A program made the position numbers and the translations under genes. Positions 9,193-21,821 of a stretch of 64,000 nt of DNA are shown piece after piece. Every line of letters begins with the position of its first letter. Within the stretch, counting starts at the first letter, position 1. Source of the stretch: Amblyomma americanum (lineage: Eukaryota; Arthropoda; Arachnida; Ixodida; Ixodidae); the NCBI RefSeq assembly GCF_052857255.1, contig NW_027526486.1:496001-560000 (forward strand), in the 5' to 3' direction. Below the pieces are notes generated by a model. That model saw nothing but the letters and a program-made list of their open reading frames with translations, had not been told where the DNA came from and searched no databases.

Positions 9193-11743
9193 AATCTAAA
9201 ACGATGTATCCCGTTGTTTTGAGCCGGAATACAAGTTTTCGCGCAGTTCTGAGAGAAAAAGTTTACACCTTTCTCTCGTGTACTCTTCGACGACATGTAA
9301 AATCGATGCTCGTGATTTTTGCTAGTTTCGATCTAAAACGATATATCCTGTTGTTTTGAGCCGGAATACAAGTTTTCGCGCAGTTCGGAGAGAAAAAGTT
9401 TACACCTTTCTCTCGTCTACTATTCGACGACTTGTAAAATCGATGCTCATGAATCTTGCTAGTTTCGACCTAAAACTATGTATCCCTTTGTTTTGAGCCG
9501 GAATACAAGTTTTCGCGCAGTTCTGAGAGAAAAAGTTTACACCTTTCTCTCGTCTACTATTCGACGACTTGTAAAATCGATGCTCGTGAATCATGCTAGT
9601 TTCGATCTAAAACGGTGTATCCCGTTGTTTTGGGCCGGAATACAAGTTTTCGCGCAGTTCTGAGAGAAAAAGTGTACACCTTTCTCTCATCTACTCTTCG
9701 AAGACTTGTAAAATCGATGCTCGTGAATCTTGCTAGTTTCGATCTAAAACGATGTATCCCGTTGTTTTGAGCCGGAATACAAGTTTTCGCGCAGTTCTGA
9801 GAGAAAAAGTTTACACCTTTCTCTCGTGTACTCTTCGACGACATGTAAAATCGATGCTCGTGAATTTTGCTAGTTTCGATCTAAAACGATATATCCTGTT
9901 GTTTTGAGCCGGAATACAAGTTTTCGCGCAGTTCGGAGAGAAAAAGTTTACACCTTTCTCTCGTCTACTCCTCGACGACTCGTAAAATCGATGCTCGTGA
10001 ATCTTGCTAGTTTCGATGTAAAACGATGTATCCCGTTGTTTTGAGCCGGAATAAAAGTTTTCGCGCAGTTCTGAGAGTTAAAGTTTACACCTTTATTTCA
10101 TGTACTCTTCGAGGACATGTAAAATCGATGCTCGTGAATCTTGCTAGTTTGGACCTAAAACGATGTATCCTTTTGTTTTGAGCCGGAATACAAGTTTTCG
10201 CGCAGTTCTGAGAGAAAAAGTTTACACCTTTCTCTCGTGTACTCTTCGACGACATGTAAAATCGATGCTCGTGAATCTTGCTAGTTTCGATCTAAAACGA
10301 TGAATCCCGGTGTTTTGAACCGGAATACAAGTTTTCGCGCAGTTCTGAGAGAAAAAGTTTACACCTTTCTCTCGTCTACTATTCGACGACTCGTAAAATC
10401 GATGCTCGTGAATCTTGCTAGTTTCGACCTAAAACGATGTATCCCTTTGTTTTGAGCCGGAATACAAGTTTTCGCGCAGTTCTGAGAGAAAAAGTTTACA
10501 CCTTTCTCTGGTGTACTCTTCGACGACTTGTAAAATCGATGCTCGTGAATCATGCTAGTTTCGACCTAAAACGGTGTATCCCGTTGTTTTGAGCCGGAAT
10601 ACAAGTTTTCGGGCAGTTCTGAGAGAAAAAGTTTACACCTTTCTCTCATCTACTCTTCGAAGACTTGTAAAATCGATACTCGTGAATCTTGCTAGTTTCA
10701 ATCTAAAACGATGTATCCCGTTGTTTTGAGCCGGAATACAAGTTTTCGCGCAGTTCTGAGAGAAAAAGTTTACACCTTTCTCTCGTGTTCTCTTCGATGA
10801 CTTGTAAAATCGATGCTCGTGAATCATGCTAGTTTCGATCTAAAACGATGTATCCCGTTGTTTTGAGTCGGAATACAAGTTTTCGCGCAGTTCTGAGAGT
10901 TAAAGTTTACACCTTTCTCTCGTCTACTCTTCGAAGACTTGTGAAATCGATTCTCGTGAATCTTGCTAGATTCGATCTAAAGCAATCTATCTCGTTGTTT
11001 TGAGCCGGAATACAAGTTTTCGCGAGGTTCTGAGAGAAAAAGTTTACACCTTTCTCTCGTGTACTCTTCGACGATTTGTAAAATCGATGCTCGTGAATCT
11101 TGCTAGTTTCGATCTAAAACTATTTATCCCGTTGTTTTGAGCCGGAATACAAGTTTTCGCGCAGTTCTGAGAGAAAACGTTTACACATTTTTCTCGTCTA
11201 CTATTCGACGACTTGTAAAATCGGTGCTCGTGAATCTTGCTAGTTTCGACCTAAAACGATGTATCCCGTTGTTTTGAGCCGGAATACAAGTTTTCGCGCA
11301 GTTCTGAGAGAAAAAGTTTACACCTTTCTCTCGTGTACTCTTCGACGACATGTAAAATCGATACTCGTTATTCTTGCTAGTTTCGATCTAAAACGATGTA
11401 TCCCGTTGTTTTGAGCCGGAATGCAAGTTTTCGCGCAGTTCTGAGAGAAAAAGTTTACACCTTTCTCTCGTGTACTCTTCGACGACTTGTAAAATCGATG
11501 CTCGTGAATCATGCTAGTTTCGACCTAAAACGGTGTATCCCGTTGTTTTGAGCCGGAATACATGTTTTCGCGCAGTTCTGAGAGAAAAAGTTTACACCTT
11601 TCTCTCATCTACTCTTCGAAGACTTGTAAAATCGATGCTCGTGAAACTTGCTAGTTTCAATCTAAAACGATGTTTCCCGTTGTTTTGAGCCGGAATACAA
11701 GTTTTCGCGCAGTTCTGAGAGAAAACGTTGACACCTTTCTCTC
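9193..11743 (+). repeat. Left block copy 2, about 2.55 kb, repeated at 14671-17221
   Basis: Offset 5478 bp (40 monomers minus 2 bp). Its left part overlaps the block shared with copy 1. On the right it extends through monomers carrying GGAATACATG and GTTGACACC, which both copies share. The copies then diverge inside one monomer: at about 11743 the sequence switches to CGTCTACTATTCG, while at 17221 it continues CGTGTTCTCTTCG. Small private differences exist, for example CCTTTCGTTTTG at about 15648 where the others have CCTTTTGTTTTG, and AAGTTTCCGCG at about 15671. Confidence 0.8.
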
Positions 11744-13930
11744 GTCTACTATTCGACGACTCGTAAAATCGATGCTCGTGAATCTTGCTAGTTTCGACCT
11801 AAAACGATGTATCCCTTTGTTTTGAGCCGGAATAAATGTTTTCGCGCAGTTCTGAGAGGAAAAGTTTACACCTTTCTCTCGTGTACTCTTCGACGACTTG
11901 TAAAATCGATGCTCGTGAATCATGCTAGTTTCGATCTAAAACGATGTATCCCGTTGTTTTGAGTCGGAATACAAGTTTTCGCGCAGTTCTGAGAGTTAAA
12001 GTTTACACCTTTCTCTCGTCTACTCTTCGAAGACTTGTGAAATCGATTCTCGTGAATCTTGCTAGATTCGATCTAAAGCAATCTATCTCGTTGTTTTGAG
12101 CCGGAATACAAGTTTTCGCGAGGTTCTGAGAGAAAAAGTTTACACCTTTCTCTCGTGTACTCTTCGACGACTTGTAAAATCGATGCTCGTGAATCTTGCT
12201 AGTTTCGATCTAAAACTATTTATCCCGTTGTTTTGAGCCGGAATACAAGTTTTCGCGCAGTTCTGAGAGAAAACGTTTACACCTTTTTCTCGTCTACTAT
12301 TCGACGACTTGTAAAATCGATGCTCGTGAATCTTGCTAGTTTCGACCTAAAACGATGTATCCCGTTGTTTTGAGCCGGAATACAAGTTTTCGCGCAGTTC
12401 TGAGAGAAAAAGTTTACACCTTTCTCTCGTGTACTCTTCGACGACATGTAAAATCGATACTCGTTATTCTTGCTAGTTTCGATCTAAAACGATGTATCCC
12501 GTTGTTTTGAGCCGGAATACAAGTTTTCGCGCAGTTCTGAGAGAAAAAGTTTACACCTTTCTCTCGTGTACTCTTCGACGACTTGTAAAATCGATGCTCG
12601 TGAATCATGCTAGTTTCGACCTAAAACGGTGTATCCCGTTGTTTTGAGCCGGAATACAAGTTTTCGCGCAGTTCTGAGAGAAAAAGTTTACACCTTTCTC
12701 TCATCTACTCTTCGAAGACTTGTAAAATCGATGCTCGTGAAACTTGCTAGTTTCAATCTAAAACGATGTATCCCTTTGTTTTGAGCCGGAATACAAGTTT
12801 TCGCGCAGTTCTGAGAGAAAACGTTTACACCTTTCTCTCGTGTTCTCTTCGATGACTTGTAATATTGATGCTCGTGAATCATGCTAGTTTCGATCTAAAA
12901 CGATGTATCCCGTTGTTTTGAGTCGGAATACAAGTTTTCGCGCAGTTCTGAGAGTTAAAGTTTACACCTTTCTCTCGTCTACTCTTCGAAGACTTGTGAA
13001 ATCGATTCTCGTGAATCTTGCTAGATTCGATCTAAAGCAATCTATCGTTGTTTTGAGCCGGAATACAAGTTTTCGCGAGGTTCTGAGAGAAAAAGTTTAC
13101 ACCTTTCTCTCGTTTACTCTTCGACGACTTGTAAAATCGATGCTCGTGAATCTTGCTAGTTTCGGTCTAAAACTATTTATCCCGTTGTTTTGAGCCGGAA
13201 TACAAGTTTTCGCGCAGTTCTGAGAGAAAACGTTTACACCTTTTTCTCGTCTACTATTCGACGACTTGTAAAATCGATGCTCGTGAATCTTGCTAGTTTC
13301 GACCTAAAACGATGTATCCCGTTGTTTTGAGCCGGAATACAAGTTTTCGCGCAGTTCTGAGAGAAAAAGTTTACACCTTTCTCTCGTGTACTCTTCGACG
13401 ACATGTAAAATCGATGCTCGTGAATCTTGCTAGTTTCGATCTAAAACGATGAATCCCGTTGTTTTGAACCGGAATACAAGTTTTCGCGCAGTTCTGAGAG
13501 AAAAAGTTTACACCTTTCTCTCGTCTACTATTCGACGACTCGTAAAATCGATGCTCGTGAATCTTGCTAGTTTCGACCTAAAACGATGTATCCCTTTGTT
13601 TTGAGCCGGAATAAATGTTTTCGCGCAGTTCTGAGAGGAAAAGTTTACACCTTTCTCTCGTGTACTCTTCGACGACTTGTAAAATCGATGCTCGTGAATC
13701 TTGCTAGTTTCGATCTAAAACGATGTATCCCGTTGTTTTGAGCCGGAATACAAGTTTTCGCGCCGTTCTGAGAGAAAACGTTTACACCTTTCTCTCGTCT
13801 ACTATTCGAAGACTTGTAAAATCGATGCTCGTGAATCTTGCTAGTTTCGACCTAAAACCATGTATCCCTTTGTTTTGAGCCGGAATACAAGTTTTCGCGC
13901 AGTTCTGAGAGAAAAAGTTTACACCTTTCT
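11743..13930 (+). repeat. About 2.19-kb block repeated at 17904-20091
   Basis: Offset 6161 bp (45 monomers minus 4 bp, as two short monomers lie between). Both copies run through F, the GAATAAATG monomer, I, J, K, A/L with ATACTCGTTATTC, G, H with GAAACTTGC, the TGTAATATTG monomer, the short J monomer, K and onward. The copies separate at about 13934, where this one reads GTGTTCTCTTCGATG and the other GTGTACTCTTCGACG. Private changes include GTTATGAGCC at about 19212 and CTTCTACGACATG at about 19555. Confidence 0.75.
11900..12640 (+). repeat. About 0.74-kb block repeated at 13953-14693
   Basis: Offset 2053 bp (15 monomers minus 2 bp). The monomer order is I, J, K, A/L with ATACTCGTTATTC, then a gatct-type monomer and the AATCATG start. 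After about 12625 this copy continues CGACCTAAAACGGTG while the other continues CGACCTAAAACGATG, which is the entry into left block copy 3. Confidence 0.65.
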
Positions 13931-14670
13931 CTCGTGTTCTCTTCGATGACTTGTAAAATCGATGCTCGTGAATCATGCTAGTTTCGATCTAAAACGATGT
14001 ATCCCGTTGTTTTGAGTCGGAATACAAGTTTTCGCGCAGTTCTGAGAGTTAAAGTTTACACCTTTCTCTCGTCTACTCTTCGAAGACTTGTGAAATCGAT
14101 TCTCGTGAATCTTGCTAGATTCGATCTAAAGCAATCTATCTCGTTGTTTTGAGCCGGAATACAAGTTTTCGCGAGGTTCTGAGAGAAAAAGTTTACACCT
14201 TTCTCTCGTGTACTCTTCGACGACTTGTAAAATCGATGCTCGTGAATCTTGCTAGTTTCGATCTAAAACTATTTATCCCGTTGTTTTGAGCCGGAATACA
14301 AGTTTTCGCGCAGTTCTGAGAGAAAACGTTTACACCTTTTTCTCGTCTACTATTCGACGACTTGTAAAATCGATGCTCGTGAATCTTGCTAGTTTCGACC
14401 TAAAACGATGTATCCCGTTGTTTTGAGCCGGAATACAAGTTTTCGCGCAGTTCTGAGAGAAAAAGTTTACACCTTTCTCTCGTGTACTCTTCGACGACAT
14501 GTAAAATCGATACTCGTTATTCTTGCTAGTTTCGATCTAAAACGATGTATCCCGTTGTTTTGAGCCGGAATACAAGTTTTCGCGCAGTTCTGAGAGAAAA
14601 AGTTTACACCTTTCTCTCGTGTACTCTTCGACGACTTGTAAAATCGATGCTCGTGAATCATGCTAGTTTC

Positions 14671-17600
14671 GACCTAAAACGATGTATCCCGTTGTTTTGA
14701 GCCGGAATACAAGTTTTCGCGCAGTTCTGAGAGAAAAAGTTTACACCTTTCTCTCGTGTACTCTTCGACGACATGTAAAATCGATGCTCGTGATTTTTGC
14801 TAGTTTCGATCTAAAACGATATATCCTGTTGTTTTGAGCCGGAATACAAGTTTTCGCGCAGTTCGGAGAGAAAAAGTTTACACCTTTCTCTCGTCTACTA
14901 TTCGACGACTTGTAAAATCGATGCTCATGAATCTTGCTAGTTTCGACCTAAAACTATGTATCCCTTTGTTTTGAGCCGGAATACAAGTTTTCGCGCAGTT
15001 CTGAGAGAAAAAGTTTACACCTTTCTCTCGTCTACTATTCGACGACTTGTAAAATCGATGCTCGTGAATCATGCTAGTTTCGATCTAAAACGGTGTATCC
15101 CGTTGTTTTGGGCCGGAATACAAGTTTTCGCGCAGTTCTGAGAGAAAAAGTGTACACCTTTCTCTCATCTACTCTTCGAAGACTTGTAAAATCGATGCTC
15201 GTGAATCTTGCTAGTTTCGATCTAAAACGATGTATCCCGTTGTTTTGAGCCGGAATACAAGTTTTCGCGCAGTTCTGAGAGAAAAAGTTTACACCTTTCT
15301 CTCGTGTACTCTTCGACGACATGTAAAATCGATGCTCGTGAATTTTGCTAGTTTCGATCTAAAACGATATATCCTGTTGTTTTGAGCCGGAATACAAGTT
15401 TTCGCGCAGTTCGGAGAGAAAAAGTTTACACCTTTCTCTCGTCTACTCCTCGACGACTCGTAAAATCGATGCTCGTGAATCTTGCTAGTTTCGATGTAAA
15501 ACGATGTATCCCGTTGTTTTGAGCCGGAATAAAAGTTTTCGCGCAGTTCTGAGAGTTAAAGTTTACACCTTTATTTCATGTACTCTTCGAGGACATGTAA
15601 AATCGATGCTCGTGAATCTTGCTAGTTTGGACCTAAAACGATGTATCCTTTCGTTTTGAGCCGGAATACAAGTTTCCGCGCAGTTCTGAGAGAAAAAGTT
15701 TACACCTTTCTCTCGTGTACTCTTCGACGACATGTAAAATCGATGCTCGTGAATCTTGCTAGTTTCGATCTAAAACGATGAATCCCGGTGTTTTGAACCG
15801 GAATACAAGTTTTCGCGCAGTTCTGAGAGAAAAAGTTTACACCTTTCTCTCGTCTACTATTCGACGACTCGTAAAATCGATGCTCGTGAATCTTGCTAGT
15901 TTCGACCTAAAACGATGTATCCCTTTGTTTTGAGCCGGAATACAAGTTTTCGCGCAGTTCTGAGAGAAAAAGTTTACACCTTTCTCTGGTGTACTCTTCG
16001 ACGACTTGTAAAATCGATGCTCGTGAATCATGCTAGTTTCGACCTAAAACGGTGTATCCCGTTGTTTTGAGCCGGAATACAAGTTTTCGGGCAGTTCTGA
16101 GAGAAAAAGTTTACACCTTTCTCTCATCTACTCTTCGAAGACTTGTAAAATCGATGCTCGTGAATCTTGCTAGTTTCAATCTAAAACGATGTATCCCGTT
16201 GTTTTGAGCCGGAATACAAGTTTTCGCGCAGTTCTGAGAGAAAAAGTTTACACCTTTCTCTCGTGTTCTCTTCGATGACTTGTAAAATCGATGCTCATGA
16301 ATCATGCTAGTTTCGATCTAAAACGATGTATCCCGTTGTTTTGAGTCGGAATACAAGTTTTCGCGCAGTTCTGAGAGTTAAAGTTTACACCTTTCTCTCG
16401 TCTACTCTTCGAAGACTTGTGAAATCGATTCTCGTGAATCTTGCTAGATTCGATCTAAAGCAATCTATCTCGTTGTTTTGAGCCGGAATACAAGTTTTCG
16501 CGAGGTTCTGAGAGAAAAAGTTTACACCTTTCTCTCGTGTACTCTTCGACGATTTGTAAAATCGATGCTCGTGAATCTTGCTAGTTTCGATCTAAAACTA
16601 TTTATCCCGTTGTTTTGAGCCGGAATACAAGTTTTCGCGCAGTTCTGAGAGAAAACGTTTACACCTTTTTCTCGTCTACTATTCGACGACTTGTAAAATC
16701 GGTGCTCGTGAATCTTGCTAGTTTCGACCTAAAACGATGTATCCCGTTGTTTTGAGCCGGAATACAAGTTTTCGCGCAGTTCTGAGAGAAAAAGTTTACA
16801 CCTTTCTCTCGTGTACTCTTCGACGACATGTAAAATCGATACTCGTTATTCTTGCTAGTTTCGATCTAAAACGATGTATCCCGTTGTTTTGAGCCGGAAT
16901 GCAAGTTTTCGCGCAGTTCTGAGAGAAAAAGTTTACACCTTTCTCTCGTGTACTCTTCGACGACTTGTAAAATCGATGCTCGTGAATCATGCTAGTTTCG
17001 ACCTAAAACGGTGTATCCCGTTGTTTTGAGCCGGAATACATGTTTTCGCGCAGTTCTGAGAGAAAAAGTTTACACCTTTCTCTCATCTACTCTTCGAAGA
17101 CTTGTAAAATCGATGCTCGTGAAACTTGCTAGTTTCAATCTAAAACGATGTTTCCCGTTGTTTTGAGCCGGAATACAAGTTTTCGCGCAGTTCTGAGAGA
17201 AAACGTTGACACCTTTCTCTCGTGTTCTCTTCGATGACTTGTAAAATTGATGCTCGTGAATCATGCTAGTTTCGATCTAAAACGATGTATCCCGTTGTTT
17301 TGAGTCGGAATACAAGTTTTTGCGCAGTTCTGTGAGTTAAAGTTTACACCTTTCTCTCGTCTACTCTTCGAAGACTTGTGAAATCGATTCTCGTGAATCA
17401 TGCTAGATTCGATCTAAAGCAATCTATCGTTGTTTTGAGCCGGAATACAAGTTTTCGCGAGGTTCTGAGAGAAAAAGTTTACACCTTTCTCTCGTGTACT
17501 CTTCGACGACTTGTAAAATCGATGCTCGTGAATCTTGCTAGTTTCGGTCTAAAACTATTTATCCCGTTGTTTTGAGCCGGAATACAAGTTTTCGCGCAGT

Positions 17601-18083
17601 TCTGAGAGAAAACGTTTACACCTTTTTCTCGTCTACTATTCGACGACTTGTAAAATCGATGCTCGTGAATCTTGCTAGTTTCGACCTAAAACGATGTATC
17701 CCGTTGTTTTGAGCCGGAATACAAGTTTTCGCGCAGTTCTGAGAGAAAAAGTTTACACCTTTCTCTCGTGTACTCTTCGACGACATGTAAAATCGATGCT
17801 CGTGAATCTTGCTAGTTTCGATCTAAAACGATGAATCCCGTTGTTTTGAACCGGAATACAAGTTTTCGCGCAGTTCTGAGAGAAAAAGTTTACACCTTTC
17901 TCTCGTCTACTATTCGACGACTCGTAAAATCGATGCTCGTGAATCTTGCTAGTTTCGACCTAAAACGATGTATCCCTTTGTTTTGAGCCGGAATAAATGT
18001 TTTCGCGCAGTTCTGAGAGGAAAAGTTTACACCTTTCTCTCGTGTACTCTTCGACGACTTGTAAAATCGATGCTCGTGAATCA
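14671..18083 (+). repeat. Left block copy 3
   Basis: This is the fourth appearance of the A-to-M-rich block. 15202-18082 matches 1-2880 at offset 15201, and 14671-17221 matches 9193-11743 at offset 5478. It includes the H-type monomer with GTTTCCCG and GTTGACACC, the I-type with TTTTTGCGCAG at about 17318, and the short J monomer at 17394-17528, which starts TGAATCATGC rather than TGAATCTTGC. Because it agrees with copy 2 over the interval where copy 0 is aberrant, it shows which state is the common one. Confidence 0.78.
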
Positions 18084-19237
18084 TGCTAGTTTCGATCTAA
18101 AACGATGTATCCCGTTGTTTTGAGTCGGAATACAAGTTTTCGCGCAGTTCTGAGAGTTAAAGTTTACACCTTTCTCTCGTCTACTCTTCGAAGACTTGTG
18201 AAATCGATTCTCGTGAATCTTGCTAGATTCGATCTAAAGCAATCTATCTCGTTGTTTTGAGCCGGAATACAAGTTTTCGCGAGGTTCTGAGAGAAAAAGT
18301 TTACACCTTTCTCTCGTGTACTCTTCGACGACTTGTAAAATCGATGCTCGTGAATCTTGCTAGTTTCGATCTAAAACTATTTATCCCGTTGTTTTGAGCC
18401 GGAATACAAGTTTTCGCGCAGTTCTGAGAGAAAACGTTTACACCTTTTTCTCGTCTACTATTCGACGACTTGTAAAATCGATGCTCGTGAATCTTGCTAG
18501 TTTCGACCTAAAACGATGTATCCCGTTGTTTTGAGCCGGAATACAAGTTTTCGCGCAGTTCTGAGAGAAAAAGTTTACACCTTTCTCTCGTGTACTCTTC
18601 GACGACATGTAAAATCGATACTCGTTATTCTTGCTAGTTTCGATCTAAAACGATGTATCCCGTTGTTTTGAGCCGGAATACAAGTTTTCGCGCAGTTCTG
18701 AGAGAAAAAGTTTACACCTTTCTCTCGTGTACTCTTCGACGACTTGTAAAATCGATGCTCGTGAATCATGCTAGTTTCGACCTAAAACGGTGTATCCCGT
18801 TGTTTTGAGCCGGAATACAAGTTTTCGCGCAGTTCTGAGAGAAAAAGTTTACACCTTTCTCTCATCTACTCTTCGAAGACTTGTAAAATCGATGCTCGTG
18901 AAACTTGCTAGTTTCAATCTAAAACGATGTATCCCTTTGTTTTGAGCCGGAATACAAGTTTTCGCGCAGTTCTGAGAGAAAACGTTTACACCTTTCTCTC
19001 GTGTTCTCTTCGATGACTTGTAATATTGATGCTCGTGAATCATGCTAGTTTCGATCTAAAACGATGTATCCCGTTGTTTTGAGTCGGAATACAAGTTTTC
19101 GCGCAGTTCTGAGAGTTAAAGTTTACACCTTTCTCTCGTCTACTCTTCGAAGACTTGTGAAATCGATTCTCGTGAATCTTGCTAGATTCGATCTAAAGCA
19201 ATCTATCGTTGTTATGAGCCGGAATACAAGTTTTCGC
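18056..19237 (+). repeat. About 1.18-kb block repeated at 20383-21564
   Basis: Offset 2327 bp (17 monomers minus 2 bp). It covers I, J, K, A/L with ATACTCGTTATTC, G, H with GAAACTTGC, the TGTAATATTG monomer, I and the start of the short J monomer. Differences include GAGCCAGAATAC at about 21135 against GAGCCGGAATAC, and GTTATGAGCC at 19212 against GTTTTGAGCC. The second copy ends in a hybrid monomer near 21540-21560. Confidence 0.72.
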
Positions 19238-21499
19238 GAGGTTCTGAGAGAAAAAGTTTACACCTTTCTCTCGTTTACTCTTCGACGACTTGTAAAATCG
19301 ATGCTCGTGAATCTTGCTAGTTTCGGTCTAAAACTATTTATCCCGTTGTTTTGAGCCGGAATACAAGTTTTCGCGCAGTTCTGAGAGAAAACGTTTACAC
19401 CTTTTTCTCGTCTACTATTCGACGACTTGTAAAATCGATGCTCGTGAATCTTGCTAGTTTCGACCTAAAACGATGTATCCCGTTGTTTTGAGCCGGAATA
19501 CAAGTTTTCGCGCAGTTCTGAGAGAAAAAGTTTACACCTTTCTCTCGTGTACTCTTCTACGACATGTAAAATCGATGCTCGTGAATCTTGCTAGTTTCGA
19601 TCTAAAACGATGAATCCCGTTGTTTTGAACCGGAATACAAGTTTTCGCGCAGTTCTGAGAGAAAAAGTTTACACCTTTCTCTCGTCTACTATTCGACGAC
19701 TCGTAAAATCGATGCTCGTGAATCTTGCTAGTTTCGACCTAAAACGATGTATCCCTTTGTTTTGAGCCGGAATAAATGTTTTCGCGCAGTTCTGAGAGGA
19801 AAAGTTTACACCTTTCTCTCGTGTACTCTTCGACGACTTGTAAAATCGATGCTCGTGAATCTTGCTAGTTTCGATCTAAAACGATGTATCCCGTTGTTTT
19901 GAGCCGGAATACAAGTTTTCGCGCCGTTCTGAGAGAAAACGTTTACACCTTTCTCTCGTCTACTATTCGAAGACTTGTAAAATCGATGCTCGTGAATCTT
20001 GCTAGTTTCGACCTAAAACCATGTATCCCTTTGTTTTGAGCCGGAATACAAGTTTTCGCGCAGTTCTGAGAGAAAAAGTTTACACCTTTCTCTCGTGTAC
20101 TCTTCGACGACTTGTAAAATCGATGCTCGTGAATCATGCTAGTTTCGACCTAAAACGGTGTATCCCGTAGTTTTGAGCCGGAATACAAGTTTTCGCGCAG
20201 TTCTGAGAGAAAAAGTTTACACCTTTCTCTCATCTACTCTTCGAAGACTTGTAAAATCGATGCTCGTGAATCTTGCTAGTTTCAATCTAAAACGATGTAT
20301 CCCGTTGTTTTGAGCCGGAATACAAGTTTTCGCGCAGTTCTGAGAGAAAAAGTTTACACCTTTCTCTCGTGTTCTCTTCGATGACTTGTAAAATCGATGC
20401 TCGTGAATCATGCTAGTTTCGATCTAAAACGATGTATCCCGTTGTTTTGAGTCGGAATACAAGTTTTCGCGCAGTTCTGAGAGTTAAAGTTTACACCTTT
20501 CTCTCGTCTACTCTTCGAAGACTTGTGAAATCGATTCTCGTGAATCTTGCTAGATTCGATCTAAAGCAATCTATCTCGTTGTTTTGAGCCGGAATACAAG
20601 TTTTCGCGAGGTTCTGAGAGAAAAAGTTTACACCTTTCTCTCGTGTACTCTTCGACGACTTGTAAAATCGATGCTCGTGAATCTTGCTAGTTTCGATCTA
20701 AAACTATTTATCCCGTTGTTTTGAGCCGGAATACAAGTTTTCGCGCAGTTCTGAGAGAAAACGTTTACACCTTTTTCTCGTCTACTATTCGACGACTTGT
20801 AAAATCGATGCTCGTGAATCTTGCTAGTTTCGACCTAAAACGATGTATCCCGTTGTTTTGAGCCGGAATACAAGTTTTCGCGCAGTTCTGAGAGAAAAAG
20901 TTTACACCTTTCTCTCGTGTACTCTTCGACGACATGTAAAATCGATACTCGTTATTCTTGCTAGTTTCGATCTAAAACGATGTATCCCGTTGTTTTGAGC
21001 CGGAATACAAGTTTTCGCGCAGTTCTGAGAGAAAAAGTTTACACCTTTCTCTCGTGTACTCTTCGACGACTTGTAAAATCGATGCTCGTGAATCATGCTA
21101 GTTTCGACCTAAAACGGTGTATCCCGTTGTTTTGAGCCAGAATACAAGTTTTCGCGCAGTTCTGAGAGAAAAAGTTTACACCTTTCTCTCATCTACTCTT
21201 CGAAGACTTGTAAAATCGATGCTCGTGAAACTTGCTAGTTTCAATCTAAAACGATGTATCCCTTTGTTTTGAGCCGGAATACAAGTTTTCGCGCAGTTCT
21301 GAGAGAAAACGTTTACACCTTTCTCTCGTGTTCTCTTCGATGACTTGTAATATTGATGCTCGTGAATCATGCTAGTTTCGATCTAAAACGATGTATCCCG
21401 TTGTTTTGAGTCGGAATACAAGTTTTCGCGCAGTTCTGAGAGTTAAAGTTTACACCTTTCTCTCGTCTACTCTTCGAAGACTTGTGAAATCGATTCTCG

Positions 21500-21634
21500 T
21501 GAATCTTGCTAGATTCGATCTAAAGCAATCTATCGTTGTTTTGAGCCGGAATACAAGTTTTCGCGCAGTTCTGAGAGAAAACGTTTACACCTTTTTCTCG
21601 TCTACTATTCGACGACTTGTAAAATCGATGCTCG
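21500..21634 (+). repeat. Hybrid short monomer (J left half, K right half)
   Basis: The left part is the short J type (TAGATTCG, AAAGCAATC, TATCGTTG). The right part, from about 21555, reads GCGCAGTTC, GAGAAAACG and CTTTTTCTCG, which belong to type K, instead of the GCGAGGTTC normally following J. The expected J-then-K pair is thus collapsed into one 135-bp monomer, consistent with unequal crossover in the conserved block at monomer positions 38-69. Confidence 0.75.
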
Positions 21635-21821
21635 TGAATCTTGCTAGTTTCGACCTAAAACGATGTATCCCGTTGTTTTGAGCCGGAATACAAGTTTTCG
21701 CGCAGTTCTGAGAGAAAAAGTTTACACCTTTCTCTCGTGTACTCTTCGACGACATGTAAAATCGATGCTCGTGAATCTTGCTAGTTTCGATCTAAAACGA
21801 TGAATCCCGTTGTTTTGAACC

